DNA from: Parahaliea mediterranea
Lineage (GTDB): Bacteria; Pseudomonadota; Gammaproteobacteria; Pseudomonadales; Halieaceae
Length of the DNA: 64,000 nt
Assembly: GCF_017255185.1 (NCBI RefSeq)
Contig: NZ_JAFKCZ010000001.1
Coordinates: 372,001-436,000, forward strand
Direction of reading: 5' to 3'
Position numbers and translations under genes: made by a program. The notes below the pieces were generated by a model. The model did not search any database. It was not told where the DNA came from and worked only from the letters and a program-made list of their open reading frames with translations. This document shows, piece by piece, positions 17,353-26,647 of this stretch (its first letter is position 1; every line of letters starts with the position of its first letter).

Positions 17353-18586
17353 GCGAAGTCAGTCTTTGCTGGCGCGTGTTGAAGCCATTCGCCCGGCAAT
17401 TTACGCCATTTCCGCTGTCGTGGGCCTGGGCGCGGAGCCGCTCAAGGCCGAGGAATATTCCGTGGAGTACGCCGTTGAGGCCGCGTACTCCACAGATGAC
17501 AATGTGACGATGTCCACTGGCGAACCTGATAGCATTTACGGCATGAACGTATCGCTGCCTGTCACCCTCGCCATGCGTAGTGAGCGCTTGGAAGCCGCGT
17601 TGACCGGCGATTTTGTATTCTCGCATTTCGATGACGATGCTTACGACAGCGATGATCAGTATCTCGAGGCAATAACGTCCTATCGTTTCGAGAATAGCGA
17701 TTTGGCGCTGGCCGCGAACTATGACCGTTCGTCCACCCGAAGCACCGAATTTCTGGATACCGGTGTCGTCGGTACGGAGGCTACGCGGGTGGAAAGCCTC
17801 CGCCTGGGCCTTGAATTCGACCACGCATTTACACCCCTTTACGGCCTGGTCAGTGGCCTGGAGTACGCCGATGTCACCTATGACGCGGATATCTACCAGG
17901 ACTATTCGTTCATTGCGGGCTTCCTGGGAGTTACACGAAGACAGGACAGCCGCATGCAGCTGCGTTTTCAGCTCAGCGGTGACCGATACGAGAATAAAAC
18001 TGATTCGGCGGTTACCGCCGATAGTCTGGGTTTGGAGGCGGGCCTGGACTACAGGATCGCCAATCAGCTCGCCGCCCAACTTCTGGTCGGGTGGGCCTGG
18101 GTCGGCAGCCGGTACGGAAGCGGTCAGTCCGGCTCGCTCGAGGATGCGGATGAAAACGCACTGCTGTTGAACGCCGGGCTGGACTATGAGGGCGAGCGGC
18201 AGAGTCTGGGCTTTACCGTCGAGAGCGGCCCAAGCTCCAGCGGAGCCGGTTACCTGCGCTATCTCCGCCAGTTCGGCGCGAAGTACAGTTACCACCTGAG
18301 CAAAAGCAGTAGCCTTTCCCTGGGGGCCACGCTTGGTCGATCCGAGCCGGTCGACAGTCACATCGAAGGCGACCGCGAGTACGCCAGGATATCGCTTGGT
18401 CTCGAACACACTCTCACCAGCGCCTGGCGTATTGCCGCCACCTATACTTATTCCCTTCAGGAGCAGAGTGACGGACGCGACGAGGCCTCGGTTACCGATG
18501 AAGGGTATCTGGTAGGCAGGGCCTACTCCAATGCTGTGGTGCTTGGCGTTACGTACACATCCAGAAAGGCCACACTCTCTAGATGA
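17333..18586 (+). CDS. Outer-membrane beta-barrel protein of the polysaccharide export system
   Basis: 417 residues. A signal-like N-terminus is followed by a long series of alternating amphipathic strands ending in Tyr/aromatic residues (for example LEAALTGDFVFSHF, SDLALAANYDRSS, AIAATYTYSLQEQ-like strands near the end). This is the pattern of outer-membrane barrels found in exopolysaccharide loci. It overlaps the short OPX gene by 20 bp, which implies translational coupling. I infer it supplies the outer-membrane pore that the truncated OPX protein lacks, as described for composite exporters in Myxococcus xanthus. The ATG at 17333 is chosen because upstream residues in this frame are a shadow of the OPX gene. 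Confidence 0.75.
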   Translation: MSLSFPERSQSLLARVEAIRPAIYAISAVVGLGAEPLKAEEYSVEYAVEAAYSTDDNVTMSTGEPDSIYGMNVSLPVTLAMRSERLEAALTGDFVFSHFDDDAYDSDDQYLEAITSYRFENSDLALAANYDRSSTRSTEFLDTGVVGTEATRVESLRLGLEFDHAFTPLYGLVSGLEYADVTYDADIYQDYSFIAGFLGVTRRQDSRMQLRFQLSGDRYENKTDSAVTADSLGLEAGLDYRIANQLAAQLLVGWAWVGSRYGSGQSGSLEDADENALLLNAGLDYEGERQSLGFTVESGPSSSGAGYLRYLRQFGAKYSYHLSKSSSLSLGATLGRSEPVDSHIEGDREYARISLGLEHTLTSAWRIAATYTYSLQEQSDGRDEASVTDEGYLVGRAYSNAVVLGVTYTSRKATLSR

Positions 18587-18662
18587 AGGCGTGGCGTCCG
18601 GCTACGGTGGTCTGGCTGGTATAGGTAAAAGGAAGGCAATCTTTACATTCGAGGGAGAGTGC

Positions 18663-19595
18663 ATGGCGGAACAGTTGGAAGGGGCATCCGATAGTACTCG
18701 GGATGAGTACCGCGACGACCGAGACGAATCCACTGACTCTCGGGGAAGGCGGGGCGAACCGGCTTCCAGGCGGTCGACACTGGTATCGGCGCCGAAGGAG
18801 ACCGCGGTTCAGCGGGTTGGCGACAGTTACGGGTTTAAAGGCGCACCTGGCACGCTAGCCGGGTTTGAAGCCGAAGTGGGCGGCACGGCAGGTGCCGTAT
18901 CGTCGGCGCCGGCGGGTATTCACTACAGCCGCACTCGCCAGGTCGAGCTCTGTGACAAGGCGCTTATGGAGAACAAGGTCATAGCCGGGTGCAAGAACGA
19001 TCCCAGGGTAGAGGCCTATCGTCAGCTGCGCAGTCAGGTATTGGGAGCCATGCGGCGCAACGGCTGGCGAACACTTGCGGTGACCAGCGCCAGGGAGAGG
19101 GCGGGGAAGACCCTGACCTGTGTTAACCTGGCTATCTGCATGTCGCAGGAGATGAACCAGACCGTACTGCTTGTTGACCTGGATCTGCGAAAGCCCGACG
19201 TCGCCAGAACCCTGGGGCTGCAGGTCGACAAGGGCATCATCGACCATCTGTTACACGCCGAACCGATCGAGAAAATCATGATCAATCCGGGGCATTCACG
19301 CCTGGTGATAATTCCGGGAACGAGACAGGATCACTTTGTCTCCGAGGTGCTCACTTCCCCGGAAATGAAAGTGTTTCTGGCCGATATTACCGCGCGCTAT
19401 GAAGATCGTATAATAATTTTCGACCTGCCACCGCTACTGCGCAATGACGATGCCATGGTATTCGTACCCAAGGCCGATGCCTGTCTATTCGTGGTGGAGG
19501 ACGGCGTTTCCCGTCCGGACGACATGGAATACTGCTTCCAGCTTCTTCGGCACTCCAATGTTATCGGCACGGTACTCAACAAGTCGCGCGAATAG
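18663..19595 (+). CDS. Bacterial tyrosine-kinase-like ATPase (CpsD/CapB/Wzc C-terminal type)
   Basis: 310 residues. The first 90 are charged and low-complexity, probably disordered. The ATPase follows: Walker A variant TSARERAGKT (about 141-150), Walker A' LLVDLDLRKPD (about 169-179) and Walker B IIIFDLPP. The P-loop differs from the usual GEGKT by having RAGKT. There is no C-terminal tyrosine cluster; the protein ends in NKSRE, so classic autophosphorylation control is doubtful. It should act with the chain-length protein encoded upstream. The ATG at 18663 is chosen because GGGAGAG lies just before it. It is the last gene of the plus-strand export operon and is convergent with the activator gene. 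Confidence 0.85.
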   Translation: MAEQLEGASDSTRDEYRDDRDESTDSRGRRGEPASRRSTLVSAPKETAVQRVGDSYGFKGAPGTLAGFEAEVGGTAGAVSSAPAGIHYSRTRQVELCDKALMENKVIAGCKNDPRVEAYRQLRSQVLGAMRRNGWRTLAVTSARERAGKTLTCVNLAICMSQEMNQTVLLVDLDLRKPDVARTLGLQVDKGIIDHLLHAEPIEKIMINPGHSRLVIIPGTRQDHFVSEVLTSPEMKVFLADITARYEDRIIIFDLPPLLRNDDAMVFVPKADACLFVVEDGVSRPDDMEYCFQLLRHSNVIGTVLNKSRE

Positions 19596-19669
19596 CCGTG
19601 CGTCGTCGCCGATCGGACATAGGCGTTTCCCCGGTCATTGTCGCGACGGGGTGTCCCGCTTGCGCGTAT

Positions 19670-21082
19670 TCAGGTTTTGTTCGACTGCCAGTCTATGTTG
19701 TGGAACTCCATCAAGCGGTATAGCGTTACCCGGGAAATGTCCAGCTGTCGGGCGGTCTTCGATACGTTGTTGCGCATGTAGGCGAGGGTCGCTTCAATCG
19801 TCTCTTTCTCGGCTGCTTCCCGGGCTTGGGCGAGGGTGCCCAGGTTGCTCGGAATGTTCTGGTCCAGCCCCAGGTTTCGGATGCATATCAGTTTACCTTC
19901 ACACATCACCACGGCGCGTCGAATTCGGTTCACCATTTCTCTTACATTGCCGGGCCAGTGATGGTTGTTCATGGCGTCGACGGCCTGTTGAGTAAAGCCC
20001 TTGAGGGAAGGATTGACTTCCCGCGCATATCGGCTGAACAGGGCGCTGGATAATACGCCGATATCTTCTCCCCGGTCCCTCAAGGCCGGCGTGTCGATCT
20101 GTAGAACGTTCAAGCGATAGTAGAGATCCTCCCTGAAACGGCCCTCTTTAACCGCTTTTTCCAGGTTGACGTTGGTTGCCGCAATGGTTCTGACATTGAG
20201 AGGTATTTGCGTGCTGCCACCGATACGGTCTATGCTGCCCTCTTGCAGAAAGCGCAACAGGTTCGTTTGCATGTCGAGCGGCAAGTCGCCAATCTCGTCA
20301 AGAAACAACGTGCCGTTCTGCGCCGCCTCTATTTTCCCAATGCGCGCCTTGTCGGCGCCGGTGAATGCACCCTTTTCGTGCCCAAAGAGCTCGGCTTGAA
20401 TCAGGTCCTTGGGCAGGGCGCCGCAGTGCACCGGTATGAACGGGCCGCTCGAACGTCTCGACAGCTGATGTATCGCATTCGCCGTCAGCTCTTTCCCGGT
20501 GCCGCTCTCTCCACGCACCAGTACATTGAACTCCGATGACGCGACGCGTTGTATTTCCTGCCGGAGTTTCATTATGGGAGGAGACTGGCCGATCATTCCT
20601 TCAATGGTGACGGGGGCCGTGGAATCCATGTCATTGGCCACCCTGGCCATCCCGTGTGCATGGCCCAGGGTTACCAGGAGTCTTTCGGTATCAACCGGAA
20701 GCGTATGATAGTCGTAGAAATAGCGATAGATGACCGAGGCAATTGCATGGCTGATGTCGGTCGAACTTGAAAGCATGGCTACCAGGTTGGTGCGGCTATT
20801 GGCGGTGGACAGGGCTTCGATATGGTAGTGAAGTTTTTGCAGGTTATGGGCCTGGCCATCGCAGTGGACGAGCCCCACTGAATATTTCTCGGTTTCCATG
20901 CGTCGAACGGCTTCGCCGTAGTCGTCGATGACGTCAACCGACCACCCGTTGTCTTCAATGGCGCTCCACAGCAAGGCGTTGTTGCAATTACTGTCGGTAT
21001 TGGGTTGTAGGTAGAGTAGGTGCCGTTCCGCCAGCCTGTCCTCTGGCGGCTTGTATAGCCGGTTTGGTTGTGAATTCTCCAT
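19670..21082 (-). CDS. Sigma-54-dependent transcriptional activator (VpsR-like)
   Basis: 470 residues. The N-terminal 130 residues form a receiver-like domain whose phospho-acceptor position is unclear (VGLVHCDGQ). The AAA+ domain (about 150-390) has Walker A GESGTGKE, the sigma-54 contact loop GAFTGA and Walker B LFLDEIGDL, all intact. A Fis-type helix-turn-helix closes the protein (TARQLDISRVTLYRLME). The layout matches VpsR of Vibrio cholerae, a biofilm exopolysaccharide activator. An intact GAFTGA and two sigma-54 promoters in the same locus make it the likely activator of both polysaccharide operons (inference). The ATG at 21082 is preferred over a GTG at 21103. Confidence 0.88.
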   Translation of the reverse strand: MENSQPNRLYKPPEDRLAERHLLYLQPNTDSNCNNALLWSAIEDNGWSVDVIDDYGEAVRRMETEKYSVGLVHCDGQAHNLQKLHYHIEALSTANSRTNLVAMLSSSTDISHAIASVIYRYFYDYHTLPVDTERLLVTLGHAHGMARVANDMDSTAPVTIEGMIGQSPPIMKLRQEIQRVASSEFNVLVRGESGTGKELTANAIHQLSRRSSGPFIPVHCGALPKDLIQAELFGHEKGAFTGADKARIGKIEAAQNGTLFLDEIGDLPLDMQTNLLRFLQEGSIDRIGGSTQIPLNVRTIAATNVNLEKAVKEGRFREDLYYRLNVLQIDTPALRDRGEDIGVLSSALFSRYAREVNPSLKGFTQQAVDAMNNHHWPGNVREMVNRIRRAVVMCEGKLICIRNLGLDQNIPSNLGTLAQAREAAEKETIEATLAYMRNNVSKTARQLDISRVTLYRLMEFHNIDWQSNKT

Positions 21083-21494
21083 GTTCTCGTGCCCCCCCGG
21101 CACTTGAAAATGCGGCAGAATTTGCTTGTTGACTGCTAGTGGACAGCGTTAGGCCCACGAATTTGGTCGTGCAGCCCACACTAGATTTCATTGTTCGGGA
21201 GTGGATTTGTTTGCTGTTGTGAAGGCACGGGCGTGTTTAACTGCACAGGCCATGCGTGTGCCGGTTGGATTTGCGCCAGTTTGGCGGCTCGCGTAGCGAC
21301 CATATACATGACCTCCGCGGAGGAAGTGTATCCAAAGTGGAATTCGATAGGCATCTATAAGCCTAGCAATAAACAGGCCAATTTAAATAAATCAAGCACT
21401 TGCAGGGAGCTGGTATCTGTCGGCAAGCGATTTTGTAAGAATAGCTGACAGTAGCGTTTATGCCAGCCCGCTTGCTCGGCTATCGCTCGCCGGA
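21083..21494. other. Intergenic region upstream of the activator gene
   Basis: No convincing gene. It contains a perfect 12-bp palindrome CCTCCGCGGAGG at 21312-21323, and CTAGTGG (21135-21141) facing CCACACTAG (21176-21184) about 55 bp upstream of the activator start. An 85-codon frame at 21191-21448 starts with TTG and has no ribosome-binding site. No sigma-54 element with correct spacing was found. Confidence 0.5.
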
Positions 21495-22196
21495 TTAGGC
21501 GATTTCGGGTTTGATGCCGTAGAAGAAACTGTCGCAGCGGGAATCGCCCGCCGAAGTCTGGTAGATAGAGCAGATGATCTCGTCAAAATCCTCGAACAGG
21601 ATCTGGAATCCGCGCGGGGTAAAATACCAATACCTCGGCTGACCGCTCGTGTCGTCCGGCATGTCGGGCCTGCTGAGGGGCGCCTGGGCCCAGAGCTGGC
21701 CGCGGCGTTTTAGCACCCGTCGCAGTTCTTTTGCCAGGCTGTTTGGTCGCGAAATCTGGTCCAGACCGGTGCAAAGCACCAGATCGAAGCAGTCGTCCTC
21801 GAAATCCAGGGAAATGCTGCCCGCTTCCCGGGCCTTGCGTTCAACGACGGACAAATCAACATTGACCCAGTGTTCGGCAAATACCGGGTCGGAAAGGGGG
21901 TTGAACTGCAGGCGTAATCCAGTGTGAGTTTCGTGCTCTGTCAAAAAGCGCTCGAGCAGGTAGCCCGCTTCGCCAAATTCATTGATCCGAATAGACGAGG
22001 ATTGGCCCGAGTCCTCCCTGGAAAATCTAAGCCGTCTGGCGTCCATCGCGTTTGCAGCGAGTCCGTTTTCGGGCAGCACGATCGCCTCGAGCAGTTTGCT
22101 CACGGCCGCCTTCGGACCGGCAGGCGTCCGCTGCCATCTCATCGCCGGAACAATCTGCGCCCTGCTTTGATCCTTGTTGTTGGAGGAGTGATCCAT
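21495..22196 (-). CDS. Methyltransferase-domain protein (Methyltransf_11-like)
   Basis: 233 residues. The C-terminal part resembles the end of class I SAM methyltransferases: FDLVLCTGLDQISRP, then ELRRVLKRRGQLWAQAPL and YWYFTPRGFQILFEDF. The Gly-rich motif I is not visible; the equivalent region reads LRLQFNPLSDPVFAEHWVNV, so SAM binding may be altered. It stands alone at the end of the polysaccharide locus, on the same strand as the activator but separated by 412 bp. It may modify a sugar or a lipid-linked intermediate. Function is uncertain. Confidence 0.7.
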   Translation of the reverse strand: MDHSSNNKDQSRAQIVPAMRWQRTPAGPKAAVSKLLEAIVLPENGLAANAMDARRLRFSREDSGQSSSIRINEFGEAGYLLERFLTEHETHTGLRLQFNPLSDPVFAEHWVNVDLSVVERKAREAGSISLDFEDDCFDLVLCTGLDQISRPNSLAKELRRVLKRRGQLWAQAPLSRPDMPDDTSGQPRYWYFTPRGFQILFEDFDEIICSIYQTSAGDSRCDSFFYGIKPEIA

Positions 22197-22636
22197 TGGC
22201 CGGTTTCTCTATATTGGATGCATATTTCTCTGGTTGATGCGTGTCGGTTCGAGGCGGGGCGCCGGCCCGTGCCTGGATGTACTGTGCGCCCTCATCGCCA
22301 ATACGCGGCGCACGGCGTTTGCCAAATCCTTGCAAGGCTATTCAACATCCCGCCAAAGGCAAAAGAGGCATTTTTCATGCCAGCCAGACTCCTCACGGTG
22401 CGTCGCGCCCGGCGCGCACCCGCGGAAAATGAGTGGTCGCGGCCTACTTTGGGGGGAATCAGCGGCGATGCGTATCGCGACGGGACGGGTCTCCCGGCAG
22501 GTATCCCGCGGGTGTCGATGGCAAACGACTATTTGGCGCGTCCTTCGGTGCCCCATGGGATGAAGGTGTAAGCCAGACAGTACACTGAGGCAATCTGTGG
22601 CGGTGTTGGAGGCAGCGGGCATGCTCCCGGTGCCGG
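22197..22636. other. Intergenic stretch without a recognised gene
   Basis: 440 bp between two minus-strand genes. Plus-strand frames across it have no ribosome-binding site, run through the methyltransferase gene and show no recognisable domain. No terminator with a T-run, tRNA-like fold or repeat was seen. Confidence 0.5.
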
Positions 22637-23752
22637 CTACCTTCCCGCAATCGCGGTTGCAACATCCTCTGCTATTGCAAGGCTGGCGGTCAGGCCGGGA
22701 GATTCGATGCCGTGGAGGCTTACAAAACCTGGAATCCCGTGCTGCGGCTCGGCCAAAATGGCAAAATCGGCGTCGGCGGAGCCGGGTCCGACCACCTTCG
22801 GTCGAATCCCCGTGTAGGCGGGTGTCAAACGGCTGGTTACAAGGCCCGGGAAATACCGGCGAATTGCCGCGATAAACCCAGCTTTCCCGCCCTCGTCAAA
22901 GGTGTAATCAATACCGTCTACCCAGTGGACATCCGGTCCGAAGCGGACCTGCCCAGCCATATCCAGGGTCGCGTGGATGCCGAGTCCGCCCGCGGTCGGG
23001 AGGGGGTAGATCAGTTGTGAGAAGGGCGCTTTTCCCGAGTAGGCGTAATAGTGCCCCTTGGCAAAGAACTGGTCCGGGGGCATCGCCGAGGCTTCACCGC
23101 CGTCGAGTCGCACCCAGGTTTCCCGAGCCCACAGGCCGGTTGCATTGACCAGGGCCTTGCAGGTGACGGTGGTTGGAGCGCTCCCGCCGCAGCTAACGCT
23201 GTGTTGACCTTTTGCCCCCAGGGTGCCGGCCAGCGCCGGGGTGGCGAGGGCGACGATCCCGCCGGCGGCTTCGAGCTCTCCCTGGAGCGAAAGCAGGAAT
23301 TGGTGTGAATCCAGAATGCCTGTCGAGGGCGAAAGCAGCCCCGCGGCGGCTTCGATCGAACTCTCCAGTTGCCGGATGTCGTCACGGGACAGCTCGCGGA
23401 GGTCGTCGACGCCGTTTCGGCGGGCGCGTTCGGCGATGGCGTCAAGGCGGGGACAGTCCGCGCTGTCGGCGGCCACGATGATTTTGCCGCAGCGCCGGTA
23501 TGGGATGCCGTGCGACTGGAGGTAGTCGTACAGCAGTTTCTTGCCGCGGGTGCAATAGCGGGCTTTTGCCGAGCCAGGGGGGTAGTAGAGGCCGGCGTGA
23601 ATGACCTCGGAGTTGCGGCTGGAAGTTTCGCTGCCTATGGTGCCAGCCTTTTCCAGCACCACGGTCTCGAGACCGCGCTGCGCGAGGGCCCGGCCGATGG
23701 CGAGGCCAATCACGCCCGCGCCGATGACAACCGCGTTGGTATTCACTGCCAA
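22637..23752 (-). CDS. FAD-dependent oxidoreductase, L-2-hydroxyglutarate oxidase-like (DAO family)
   Basis: 371 residues. The N-terminal dinucleotide motif is VIGAGVIGLAIGRALAQRG; the segment SETSSRNSEVIHAGLYY is characteristic of the LhgO/L2HGDH group. A C-terminal GIRPK and GIESPGLTASLAIAEDVA complete the DAO fold. The enzyme probably oxidises L-2-hydroxyglutarate or a related 2-hydroxy acid using FAD and passes electrons to the quinone pool. It stands alone, divergent from deaD across a 246-bp gap. Length matches the family (about 370-400). Substrate assignment rests only on resemblance. Confidence 0.82.
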   Translation of the reverse strand: MAVNTNAVVIGAGVIGLAIGRALAQRGLETVVLEKAGTIGSETSSRNSEVIHAGLYYPPGSAKARYCTRGKKLLYDYLQSHGIPYRRCGKIIVAADSADCPRLDAIAERARRNGVDDLRELSRDDIRQLESSIEAAAGLLSPSTGILDSHQFLLSLQGELEAAGGIVALATPALAGTLGAKGQHSVSCGGSAPTTVTCKALVNATGLWARETWVRLDGGEASAMPPDQFFAKGHYYAYSGKAPFSQLIYPLPTAGGLGIHATLDMAGQVRFGPDVHWVDGIDYTFDEGGKAGFIAAIRRYFPGLVTSRLTPAYTGIRPKVVGPGSADADFAILAEPQHGIPGFVSLHGIESPGLTASLAIAEDVATAIAGR

Positions 23753-23927
23753 GCTGCAACCTGCTTAAAATACGAGGTGAAGGCCGGTTTGGTTTGACCC
23801 GTCCGGGCATAGCGGTCCTGTGGAGTCTGCCGTTATAGTAGGCGGCTTGTCGCCTGGCGACAATCGCTGGATAGCCAATGTGCCCGGAGAAGTGCTCGGT
23901 GGTCATCTCTATACTCGTCGTGGCGAT

Positions 23928-23955
23928 TTGCAGCAATCCGCCATGGTTGTATACT
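23928..23955 (+). promoter_or_regulatory. Probable sigma-70 promoter of deaD
   Basis: TTGCAG (23928-23933), a 16-bp spacer and TATACT (23950-23955) lie 43 bp before the helicase ATG. Slightly upstream, TTGTCGC-CTG-GCGACAA (23847-23863) is a perfect inverted repeat of unknown role. Confidence 0.5.
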
Positions 23956-23998
23956 TGCCGCCCGCCGTCCGGCGCCCATTTCCCGTCAGGTCTCTGTC

Positions 23999-25798
23999 AT
24001 GTCCCAGGAACTCCATGCGAACAGCTTCGCAGAACTCGCGCTACCCGATTCCCTGCAAAAGGCACTGCGGGATGTTGGCTATGAAACGCCTTCCGCCATC
24101 CAGGCGAGGACGATTCCAACCCTGTTGAACGGTGTCGACATGGTCGGCCAGGCCCAGACCGGTACGGGCAAGACCGCGGCTTTTGCGCTGCCGGCGCTGG
24201 CGCGACTCGAACTCGATCGCGCGGTACCGCAGGTGCTGGTATTGGCGCCGACGCGCGAGCTGGCCATCCAGGTGGCGGAGGCCTTCCAGAAATACGCGCA
24301 CTACCTGCCGGGCTTTCGCGTGCTGCCGCTGTACGGTGGCGCCGATTACCGCGGCCAGCTGCGCCAGCTGCAGCGCGGCGTGCACGTCATTGTGGGCACG
24401 CCCGGCCGGGTAATGGACCACATGCGGCGGGGTTCGCTGTCGCTGGACTCCCTGCGCCTGCTGGTGCTGGACGAGGCCGATGAAATGCTGCGCATGGGCT
24501 TTATCGACGATGTGGAGTGGGTGCTCACGCAGACCCCGCCGACACGACAGATCGCACTGTTCTCCGCGACCATGCCGGACGCCATTCGTCGAATCGCGCG
24601 ACAGCACCTCACCGAGCCGGCTGAGGTGACCATCGCCGCGCAAACGGTGACCAACGAGGCCATCCGCCAGCGGGTGTGGATGATGGCTGGCGTGCACAAG
24701 CTGGATGCCTTGACCCGAATCCTGGAGGTCGAGGACTTCGACGCCGCCATTATCTTCGTTCGTACCCGCCTGGCCACCAGCGAGCTGGCGGACAAACTGG
24801 CGGCTCGCGGCTATACCGCCGCGGCCCTGAATGGCGACGTGCCACAGAAGCTGCGCGAGAAAATCGTCGACCAACTGAAAAAGGGCCAGCTGGATATCCT
24901 GGTGGCCACCGATGTGGCCGCCCGGGGGCTGGACGTGGAGCGGATCAGCCATGTGATCAACTACGACATCCCCTACGACGTGGAAGCCTATGTTCACCGC
25001 ATCGGCCGCACGGGCCGCGCCGGACGCGCCGGGGAGGCCATCCTGTTTGCCGCCAACCGCGAGCGGCGCCTGTTGCGGGCGATCGAGAAGGCCACCGGCC
25101 AGTCGATCGAGAAAATGGAGCTGCCCAGCGCCGAGCAGGTGGCCGACAAGCGCCAGGAGCGCCTGTTGGCGCGTGTCACCGAGACGCTCGCCAGCAGCGA
25201 CCTCGACGCCATGCGGCAGATGATCGAGCGCTACCAGCATGAGCACGGCGTGCCGGTGCTGGATATCGCCGCCGCGCTGGGGCGGCTGTTGCAGGGCGCG
25301 AAAGGTTCGGCCAAGGATAAGGGGGGCGAGCAAGGGGCCAAAGGGCAGGGCGCGCCGAAGAGCAAGCCGGCTCGTCGAGACGACCGGGCTCGGGAGGAGG
25401 CGTTTTCGGAGGACCGGCGCCCGGAAGCGCCGCGCCGGGACAAGGCCGGCGCGCCTCGCCGCGAGTCCGCTCCCCCGGGCAAGGGCATGGAGCGATTCCG
25501 TATTGAGGTGGGACACAGCCACGGCGTCAAGCCGGGCAATATCGTGGGCGCCATCGCCAATGAAGCGGAGATCGACAGCCAGTACATCGGTCATATCAAT
25601 ATCCACGACGACCACAGCACAGTGGACCTGCCGGAGGGCATGCCCGCGGAGGTCTACCAGCACCTCAAGGGGGTGTGGGTCAGCGGTCGGCGCCTGCAAA
25701 TCCAGCGACTGGATAGCGAGGTCGAAAAACACGCTCAACGCAAGCCGCGCAAACCCAAAGGCGGTCCCGGCCGCGCCGCGAAGCGGCCGAAGCGGTAG
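23999..25798 (+). CDS. deaD: ATP-dependent DEAD-box RNA helicase (DeaD/CsdA)
   Basis: 599 residues. All helicase motifs are visible: AQTGTGKT (I, near residue 52), PTRELA (Ia), TPGRV (Ib), DEAD (II, near 160), SAT (III), then HRIGRTGRAGR (VI, near 340). A charged linker (about 440-500) precedes a DbpA-type RNA-binding domain (about 500-575, GVKPGNIVGAIANEA) and a basic tail KPKGGPGRAAKRPKR. The enzyme unwinds RNA duplexes in ribosome assembly and mRNA turnover, especially in the cold. The length and extra C-terminal domain distinguish it from RhlE/SrmB types. Confidence 0.95.
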   Translation: MSQELHANSFAELALPDSLQKALRDVGYETPSAIQARTIPTLLNGVDMVGQAQTGTGKTAAFALPALARLELDRAVPQVLVLAPTRELAIQVAEAFQKYAHYLPGFRVLPLYGGADYRGQLRQLQRGVHVIVGTPGRVMDHMRRGSLSLDSLRLLVLDEADEMLRMGFIDDVEWVLTQTPPTRQIALFSATMPDAIRRIARQHLTEPAEVTIAAQTVTNEAIRQRVWMMAGVHKLDALTRILEVEDFDAAIIFVRTRLATSELADKLAARGYTAAALNGDVPQKLREKIVDQLKKGQLDILVATDVAARGLDVERISHVINYDIPYDVEAYVHRIGRTGRAGRAGEAILFAANRERRLLRAIEKATGQSIEKMELPSAEQVADKRQERLLARVTETLASSDLDAMRQMIERYQHEHGVPVLDIAAALGRLLQGAKGSAKDKGGEQGAKGQGAPKSKPARRDDRAREEAFSEDRRPEAPRRDKAGAPRRESAPPGKGMERFRIEVGHSHGVKPGNIVGAIANEAEIDSQYIGHINIHDDHSTVDLPEGMPAEVYQHLKGVWVSGRRLQIQRLDSEVEKHAQRKPRKPKGGPGRAAKRPKR

Positions 25799-25964
25799 CC
25801 TGCGGCTTCGGGGCTGCAACGTCCCCGATTCCCCTGATCACTTCCGGGGAGCTGGCGTGGCTCGACGATGGCGTCGCCGGTGCCGGAGTCGGGTTCGAAA
25901 TGAACGAATGCCACCCGCGGGCGTCAAAACGCCGAAGCGATGATTCAGGAGCGAGCACAGGGCA

Positions 25965-26615
25965 ATGGATATCAAGGGACTACTGAACCAGGTACTGGCA
26001 TCGGGCAATGAACTGGCGAGCACCGCCGCCGGCAAGCAGGCGGGCGGCATGTCTGACATGACCAAGGGCGCTATCGGCGGCGCCGTCGGGGGCAGCCTGC
26101 TGCCCCTGCTAATGGGCAACAAAAAGACGCGCAAAATGGGCGCCAAGGCGGCCAAGCTCGGGGGCACCGCCGCCCTCGGCGCGCTCGCCTACAAGGTTTA
26201 CAACGACTGGCAGGCCGGGCAGCAGTCTGCGACGGTCACGTCCGCGCCCGCGGCGACGATCCCGCCGGATACGCCGCAGCATTCGATGAACGTGCTGCGC
26301 GCGATGCTGGCCGCCGCCAAGGCTGATGGGCATGTGGACGATGCCGAGCAGGCGCGCATCTATAAAGCGGTCCAGGCGATGGGCGCGACCCGGGAAGTGT
26401 CGGCCTTTGTGGAGACCGAGCTGGCCAGGCCCCTGGACCCGGCCGAAGTGGCGCGGGGCATCACCTGTCCGGAGGAAGCGTCCGAGGTATACCTGGCGTC
26501 ACTGTTGATGGTCGACGAGCAGGGCTTTATGGAGCGGGCCTACCTGCAGGAGTTGGCGCGCGAACTCGGGCTGGCCCCCGAACTGGTGGCGCGGCTGGAA
26601 TCGCAGGTGGCCTGA
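25965..26615 (+). CDS. TerB-fold inner-membrane protein (DUF533, YebE-like)
   Basis: 216 residues. The N-terminal half has a Gly/Ala-rich hydrophobic segment (GAIGGAVGGSLLPLLMG and LGGTAALGALAYKVYNDW), as in YebE. The C-terminal half (about 105-215) is a TerB-like helical domain (MLAAAKADGHVDDAEQARI), where an acidic loop may bind metal. In enterobacteria YebE is an envelope-stress-linked membrane protein of unknown mechanism. It lies 166 bp after deaD and convergent with the DUF819 gene. Confidence 0.85.
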   Translation: MDIKGLLNQVLASGNELASTAAGKQAGGMSDMTKGAIGGAVGGSLLPLLMGNKKTRKMGAKAAKLGGTAALGALAYKVYNDWQAGQQSATVTSAPAATIPPDTPQHSMNVLRAMLAAAKADGHVDDAEQARIYKAVQAMGATREVSAFVETELARPLDPAEVARGITCPEEASEVYLASLLMVDEQGFMERAYLQELARELGLAPELVARLESQVA

Positions 26616-26647
26616 GGAGGCAGCCCCCGGTTCCCGCGAGGCCGCGC

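Noticed and set aside
21191-21448. 85-codon frame between the activator and methyltransferase genes
   Set aside because: TTG start, no ribosome-binding site and no recognisable domain; it cannot be excluded but is not supported.
21924-22571. 215-codon plus-strand frame across the methyltransferase start and the gap
   Set aside because: It overlaps a better-supported gene, is Arg/Pro-rich and has no ribosome-binding site.
24041-25819. 592-codon frame antisense to deaD
   Set aside because: The sense frame carries every DEAD-box motif; the antisense protein is His/Gln/Val-rich shadow sequence.
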